Shown piece by piece: positions 59,590 through 64,000 of a stretch of 64,000 nucleotides of DNA. The position numbers and the translations under genes were made by a program. A model generated the notes under the pieces. The model did no database searches. It had not been told where the DNA came from and saw nothing but the letters and a program-made list of their open reading frames with translations. Position 1 is the stretch's first letter; every line of letters begins with the position of its first letter. Origin of the DNA: Gari tellinella (taxonomy: Eukaryota > Mollusca > Bivalvia > Cardiida > Psammobiidae); the NCBI GenBank assembly GCA_922989275.2, contig OV277857.1, positions 3,720,001 to 3,784,000 on the forward strand. The letters run 5' to 3'.

Positions 59590-59714
59590 CTTGAATAACA
59601 GCCCCTTGTATATAGACTTTGTTGCCATGGAAACAGATCAGTGGTTGCCAACCTTGCCATTTTATTGTGTGGATACTTTCAGAAGTGTGATTTCTGTGAT
59701 AGAAGTTGATGCAT

Positions 59715-59945
59715 TCAGCCCTGATATTGAGTATACTCTTTATTTGCAAACCATTTACCACTTAGGAATTCACTTGCTGTGTGCAAACAGTGTTGACCCA
59801 GATCAGAGGGCTCCTTTAGGAGCCCTCTGATCAGGGTCTACACTGTTTGTCATTTTGCATTTATATCGTAAAAAACCCTAAATAGTAAAATGGATTAAAA
59901 TAAATTGCAGATAGGAATTTTCCATTTCATGTTTCAGAGTTGAAT
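59715..59945 (+). repeat. N-type MITE in the predicted 3' UTR
   Basis: GCAAACAGTGTTGACCCAG..GGGTCTACACTGTTTG with a perfect CAGAGGGCTCCTTTAGGAGC centre. Confidence 0.7.
59899..59904 (+). terminator. Candidate poly(A) signal AATAAA
   Basis: The first AATAAA after the exon 19 stop, about 310 nt downstream. It lies within repeat-derived sequence, so use is uncertain. Confidence 0.3.
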
Positions 59946-60109
59946 GTGAAGGGCTATGATGTCCCTAACAGTCATTGTGATGTGACTTTGTTGCCATGGA
60001 AACATGTCAGAAGTTGACAATGTTACCATAATAATTATGCTTGTGTTGATAATTTCAGGAAAGTGATTTCTGTGATAGAAGCTATGTGAAGGGCTAGGAT
60101 GTCCCTTTA

Positions 60110-60350
60110 GTAACTCTTTCAACGCCATGGACTTGTTTAAAATAAACTCATTACATTTGCAAATAGTGTAGACCCAGATCAGTGGGCTCCCATTGGAGCC
60201 CTCTGACCAGGGTCTCACTGTTTGCTTAATTAGACAAGTGTTTATTTAACTACCCAGAAATCAAAGTGGACTGGTTCATGTTTTGCTGACTAAAATGATC
60301 CAGAATGGAACCTAATAACCCACAAGAGTTACTTGGTGTTGGAAGAGTTC
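60110..60350 (+). repeat. N-type MITE
   Basis: TAACTCTTTCAACGCCATGG start, GTGTAGACCCAGATC centre, TTGGTGTTGGAAGAGTT end. Confidence 0.8.
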
Positions 60351-60417
60351 GAAGTCATTGTGATGCATAACACCATGTGCTAAATGTTCTGTTGGAAGAT
60401 AGGATCTCTGTGATACA

Positions 60418-60668
60418 TACAGTGGAGAATCTGTTATTCTTTCCCAAATAAACGCGTTTACGCTAAAACTATTATTTGCAGTGCAAACAGTTTGGAGCCA
60501 GATCAGATGCCGGGTAACCCGGCGTCTGATCAGGCTCCAAACTGTTTGCTACCAAGATAAACATGAATTATCAGAATTGTCAAAAAGTTGTACTTTTCTA
60601 CGTTTTAGTGCTTTGCGTTTGCGTACGTTTGCGTTTAAACGGGAAAGAATAACAGATTCTCCACTGTA
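60418..60668 (-). repeat. B-type MITE, complete
   Basis: TACAGTGGAGAATCTGTTAT start, GATTCTCCACTGTA end, GATGCCGGGTAACCCGGCGTC centre. The orientation of the inner arms is opposite to 24896-25146. Confidence 0.88.
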
Positions 60669-60679
60669 GCAAAATGAAA

Positions 60680-60780
60680 AACAGTGCAGACCAGATAGTG
60701 GGCTCCTGTGGTAGGCCTAGCCCTCTGGTCTGGTTTGCAGAAGCCCTCAGATCTCGGTCTACACTGTTTGCATACAGTAA
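60680..60780. repeat. N-like palindrome fragment
   Basis: AACAGTGCAGACCAGATAG against CGGTCTACACTGTTTG. Imperfect. Confidence 0.45.
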
Positions 60781-60869
60781 ATGTACACTCCACAGGTACA
60801 TAATTAGAATTCTTGCATTCATAGGATTAAAAGCAAAAAAAAGTTGAATCTAGGTAATTTTAACCAACT

Positions 60870-61125
60870 TTAACCCATTACCCCATATAGCCTGATCCTA
60901 GTTTTGAAGATAACTATGATACCACTTAAAGCAGGTTGAGAGTAACCCAGAATGGGTCTTAAAGTGCATTCTGCTTTACTTTCAGCCAGCTTTAAGGTAC
61001 AATCTTCTAGGATATTGAAAACGTTTTTTTATAGTGCATATTCATGACTGTATAAATTGAAACTCATAATTTTCTTCTGTGGAGGAATACTTTAAAAGGT
61101 TATTTATGGAGTAATGGGTTAAGTT
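60870..61125 (-). repeat. A-type MITE, reverse
   Basis: TTAACCCATTACCCCATAT start, diverged core, TTATGGAGTAATGGGTTAA end. Confidence 0.8.
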
Positions 61126-61130
61126 AAACA

Positions 61131-61385
61131 TAACTCTTTCCTCCCTGAAACTTTAAATGGACAATTCCAGTTTCCATTTTAGTCTAGTCCATTTCTGACT
61201 TTTAAGGGTTGTTTTTGTTTTGTCAATGTTTGGAATTATGACAAACAGTGAAGACCCTGATCAGAGGGCTCCTTTCGGAGCCCTCTGATCTGGGTCTTAA
61301 CTGTTTGCATAGGACAAGTGCACTATTCACATGTACACTGTTTGAAAAGGACGCCTATATGCAGGACTAGGGTTCAAATGGTTAA
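61131..61385 (-). repeat. C-type MITE
   Basis: TAACTCTTTCCTCCCTGAAA start, perfect GAGGGCTCCTTTCGGAGCCC centre, GGACTAGGGTTCAAATGG end. Confidence 0.85.
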
Positions 61386-61462
61386 AATCTATGGATATTG
61401 AACATTATTTAGCCAGGTAAATAGCATGAACATGTATCTCTCCCAGGAATAAGTACATGTGC

Positions 61463-61696
61463 TTAACTCTTTCAACACCATGGACCTGTCTGAAATATAC
61501 TCATTAGTCACTACATTTGCAAACAGTGTAGACCCAGATCAGAGGGCTCCTGTCTACACTTGTTTGCTAATTTAGAGCAGTTATATTTATTAAACTACCA
61601 AGAATTGCAAGTAGACTTGTTCATGTTTTGCTTACTAGAAAGATCCATACGGAAACCTTAAATTACCCACAAGAGTTACTTAGTGTTGAAAGAGTT
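61463..61696 (+). repeat. N-type MITE, half core
   Basis: TTAACTCTTTCAACACCATG start, GTGTAGACCCAGATCAGAGG, TTAGTGTTGAAAGAGTTA end. The palindrome is partly deleted. Confidence 0.75.
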
Positions 61697-61796
61697 ATAG
61701 GAACTTCTATGAGGGGAATAGGTTTCTCACCAAATACAGTTGTGTGTATAATGTTTGATTTGACCGTCAGAAATAGTAGGACCATACTAGTAGATT

Positions 61797-62898
61797 AAAT
61801 CATTTATATTAGCTGTGTTTTATGTTATCCAATGATAACTCTTGTGAATGTATCAATTATTGAAATTGACCAGTTACAGTAAAATCTCTCTGACAATCAC
61901 TTGTATAAAAGACAGATGACAGCTTAACCCATTACCCCATGAATATGCCTTTTTACGCCTCTAATTCCTTTACTGAAGAAAATAGTTCAAATTTAAAGTC
62001 ATGAATATTTACCATAAGAATTATTATCTATATTCTAGTAGTTGGTAACTTAAAGCAAGCTGAAAGTAAAGCAGAATGCACCTTAAGGCGCATTCTGCTT
62101 TACTTTTAACCTGCTTTAAGCCTTCAAAACTAGAAACAGGCTAGGGGTTAAATCATTTACATTAGCTATGTTATATGTTATCCAATGATAACTCTTGTGA
62201 ATGTATCAATTATTGAAATTAACCAGTTACAGTAAAATCTCTCTTACAACCACTTGTATAAAAGACAGATGACAGCTTAACCCATTACCCCATGAATATG
62301 CCTTTTTACGCCTCTAATTCCTTTACTGAAGAAAATAGTTCAAATTTAAAGTCATGAATATTTACCATAAGAAGTATTATCTATATTCTAGTAGTTGGTA
62401 ACTTAAAGCAGGCTGAAAGTAAAGCAGAATGCGCCTTAAGGCGCATTCTGCTTTACTTTCAACCTGCTTTAAGCGGTCATATGCCTTCAAAACTAGAAAC
62501 AGGCTATGGGGTAATGGGTTAAATCATTTATATTAGCTATGTTATATGTTATCCAATGATAACTCTTGTGAATGTATCAATTATTGAAATTGACCAGTTA
62601 CAGTAAAATCTCTCTTACAATCACTTGTATAAAAGACAGATGACAGCTTAACCCATTACCCCATGAATACGCCTTTTTACGTCATTAATTTATTCCTCTT
62701 CTGAAGAAAATAGTTCAAATAAATACTGTCACAAATAAGACTCGGAAGAAATATTTTCTAAATTCTAGTAGATAGTAGCTTAAATCAGGCTGAAAGTAAA
62801 GCAGAATGTGCCATAGGGCACATTCTGCTTTACTTTCAACCTGCTTTAAGTGGTCAACTATCTTCAAATCTAGAAACAGGATATGGGGTAGTGGGTTA
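61797..62898 (+). repeat. Tandem triplication of an A MITE plus flank (~355-370 bp units)
   Basis: AAATCATTTATATTAGCT begins units at 61797, 62150 and 62521. Each carries the same unique flank (TTATCCAATGATAACTCTTG, AAAATCTCTCT) followed by a forward A MITE (61924-62149, 62277-62520, 62645-62898). Units differ in core completeness. Confidence 0.9.
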
Positions 62899-62899
62899 A

Positions 62900-63028
62900 A
62901 GCAAGGTGATTGAGACGGACATCTCCTTTATGAGCTTTCTGTTTTACTGTCACCTTGCTTTAAGCATTCACCTGTTTTAAACACCTTATAATTAACACAA
63001 TTTTGTGGTCGTAATAGTAAGGTTTTAA
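62900..63028. repeat. G-type MITE, partial
   Basis: AAGCAAGGTGATTGAGACGG..CTGTCACCTTGCTTTAAGC and GTGGTCGTAATAGTAAGG. Confidence 0.7.
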
Positions 63029-63039
63029 TATACAACATA

Positions 63040-63240
63040 GAAATACACCTTTAAAGATATTTATTCCACTAAAACACTAGTTCTAATAAATACAGTCATG
63101 AGCATATTCTGTAAGACACATTTTCTTTATCCTAGCGGATGGTAGCCTAGAGTAGTATGCACCTTCTGCTTTACTTTCAATCTGCTTTATATGGTCATGT
63201 CTTTAAAAACTAGAAACAGGTCATGGTGTAACTGGTTAAA
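63040..63240 (+). repeat. A-type MITE, degenerate
   Basis: AATACACCTTTAAAGAT, TACAGTCATGAGCATATTC, half core CACCTTCTGCTTTACTTTC, GGTCATGGTGTAACTGG end. Confidence 0.6.
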
Positions 63241-63306
63241 CGATTGTTTGTGAAAAATAATAAACTGTGAAACTAGTCATTTTTCAGGGGATCATTTTTG
63301 ATAAAT

Positions 63307-63513
63307 ACAGTAGAACCTCTCTATTACGACCTCTTAATTGTAGTAATTATTAGGATGTTTACGATAAGTGACCGCTTAAAGCAAGGTGACAGTGAAACAG
63401 AAAGCTCCTTTAGGAGCTTTCTGTTTCACTGTCACCTTGCTTTAAGCAACTACCTGTCTATTATACAATCAATTAGCCTTGGTTTTAGTGGTCGTAATAG
63501 CGACGTTTTACTG
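63307..63513 (+). repeat. G-type MITE, complete
   Basis: TACAGTAGAACCTCTCTATT start, perfect AGCAAGGTGACAGTGAAAC palindrome, AATAGCGACGTTTTACTGTA end. Confidence 0.9.
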
Positions 63514-63617
63514 TAGTTTAAACCAAAAGCAATTCATTCCATGGAAAATATATATTTTGATATTGTTTGTAGTTTTCAAGTTTATTCTAATAAAAGTACA
63601 ATTGCATACCCTATTCT

Positions 63618-63775
63618 TAAATCCTTTCAACTCCTTAGTGTTACTGTAAACCATTCCAACAACTATTCAAAGTCTTCACTGTTTGCACAGGGCAAGTGTT
63701 CTCCTCAAAGGTACACCGTTTGTAATTGATGAGTATCCTGTATATAAATGATGAGCTATTCCAAGGGGTTAAAAT
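63618..63775. repeat. N/C-type MITE, degenerate
   Basis: CTTTCAACTCCTTAGTG start, GTCTTCACTGTTTGCAC half core, CCAAGGGGTTAAAATT end. Confidence 0.55.
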
Positions 63776-63779
63776 TATT

Positions 63780-64000
63780 AACTCTTAACGCTAAGTAACT
63801 CTTATTGATTATTGTGTTCTCTTCTGGATCTTTTTAGTTACCAAAGTCTAGTTGGAATGCTGGGTAGTTTAATAAATACAGTTCTGAACTAGCAAAGTGT
63901 AGACCCAGATCATAGGGCTCCTATAAGAGCCCTCTGATCTGGGTCTACACTCTCTGCTAATATAATGAGTACATTTTTAACAGGTCTATGGTGTTGAAAT
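63780..64000 (-). repeat. N-type MITE running to the window edge
   Basis: TTAACGCTAAGTAACTC start, GTGTAGACCCAGATCATAGG..GATCTGGGTCTACAC palindrome. The right end (TATGGTGTTGAAA) is cut by the window boundary. Confidence 0.75.

Noticed and set aside
14145..59556. Each intron as a single introner-type element
   Set aside because: The repeat families at the two ends of each intron differ, and introns hold several nested elements, so multiple later insertions fit better.
15168..63240. CRISPR-like array from the recurrent palindromes
   Set aside because: The repeats are hundreds of bp long with their own terminal inverted repeats, irregular spacing and a eukaryotic intron context.

Overview
Eukaryotic DNA, AT-rich and intron-rich, with GT-AG introns. 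The dense palindromic MITE-like repeats, the tRNA-headed SINE pieces and the long dispersed elements that start in AGCTCACCTG and end in CCTCTTGTTT are repeat types I associate with bivalve mollusc genomes. A bivalve is my best guess; this is inference from repeat style and not a species call.

Two genes are supported, both on the + strand. (1) 1715-2107 is the 3'-terminal coding exon of a Rho-family small GTPase, with a TQAD G4 motif and a CAIL prenylation box, followed by an AATAAA at 2133. Its 5' exons are not visible. (2) 14069-59589 is a 19-exon gene that I assembled by phase matching every splice junction. It encodes a protein of about 2035 residues: an N-terminal J domain with an HPD motif, a poly-Asp tract, long charged KE-rich helical segments, a degenerate ubiquitin-interacting-motif-like helix, and then one 4.2-kb exon. 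That exon encodes two different 10-residue tandem repeat arrays and a basic RGG/PP-rich tail. I do not recognise the family beyond the J domain.

Layout: 1-2.2 kb, Rho exon and flanks. 2.2-14 kb, intergenic and repeat-filled, with no supported gene. 14-59.6 kb, the J-domain gene, with introns filled almost wall to wall by MITEs. 59.6-64 kb, 3' flank with more MITEs and a locally triplicated MITE segment.

Repeats: I assign working letters. A has TTAACCCATTACCCCAT ends and an AAAGCAGG..GAAAGTAAAGCAGAATG core. B has TACAGTGGAGAA ends and a CAAACAGTTTGGAGCC core. C and N have AACAGTGAAGACCC or AACAGTGTAGACCC cores. D has CAGGGCTCCAGATAAG ends. E has GGTCCAAGGTTATAAA ends. F has TACAGCGCTCCCTC ends. 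G has AGCAAGGTGACAGT cores. J has CAGGGCTGCCAT ends. K has CACAGGTAC ends. H is the large AGCTCACCTG element. Most carry a long, nearly perfect central palindrome. Other notable structures are a 5.1-kb element with terminal inverted repeats of about 530 bp inserted inside an A MITE with a visible target duplication (38651-43758), a satellite of about 190 bp with a six-monomer higher-order repeat (29.5-32.1 kb), a 42-bp minisatellite ending at a splice acceptor, and tandem copies of an exon end plus its splice donor (44945-45290).

All coordinates and assignments were read by eye. Repeat boundaries are approximate to a few bases, or tens of bases where the ends are degenerate.
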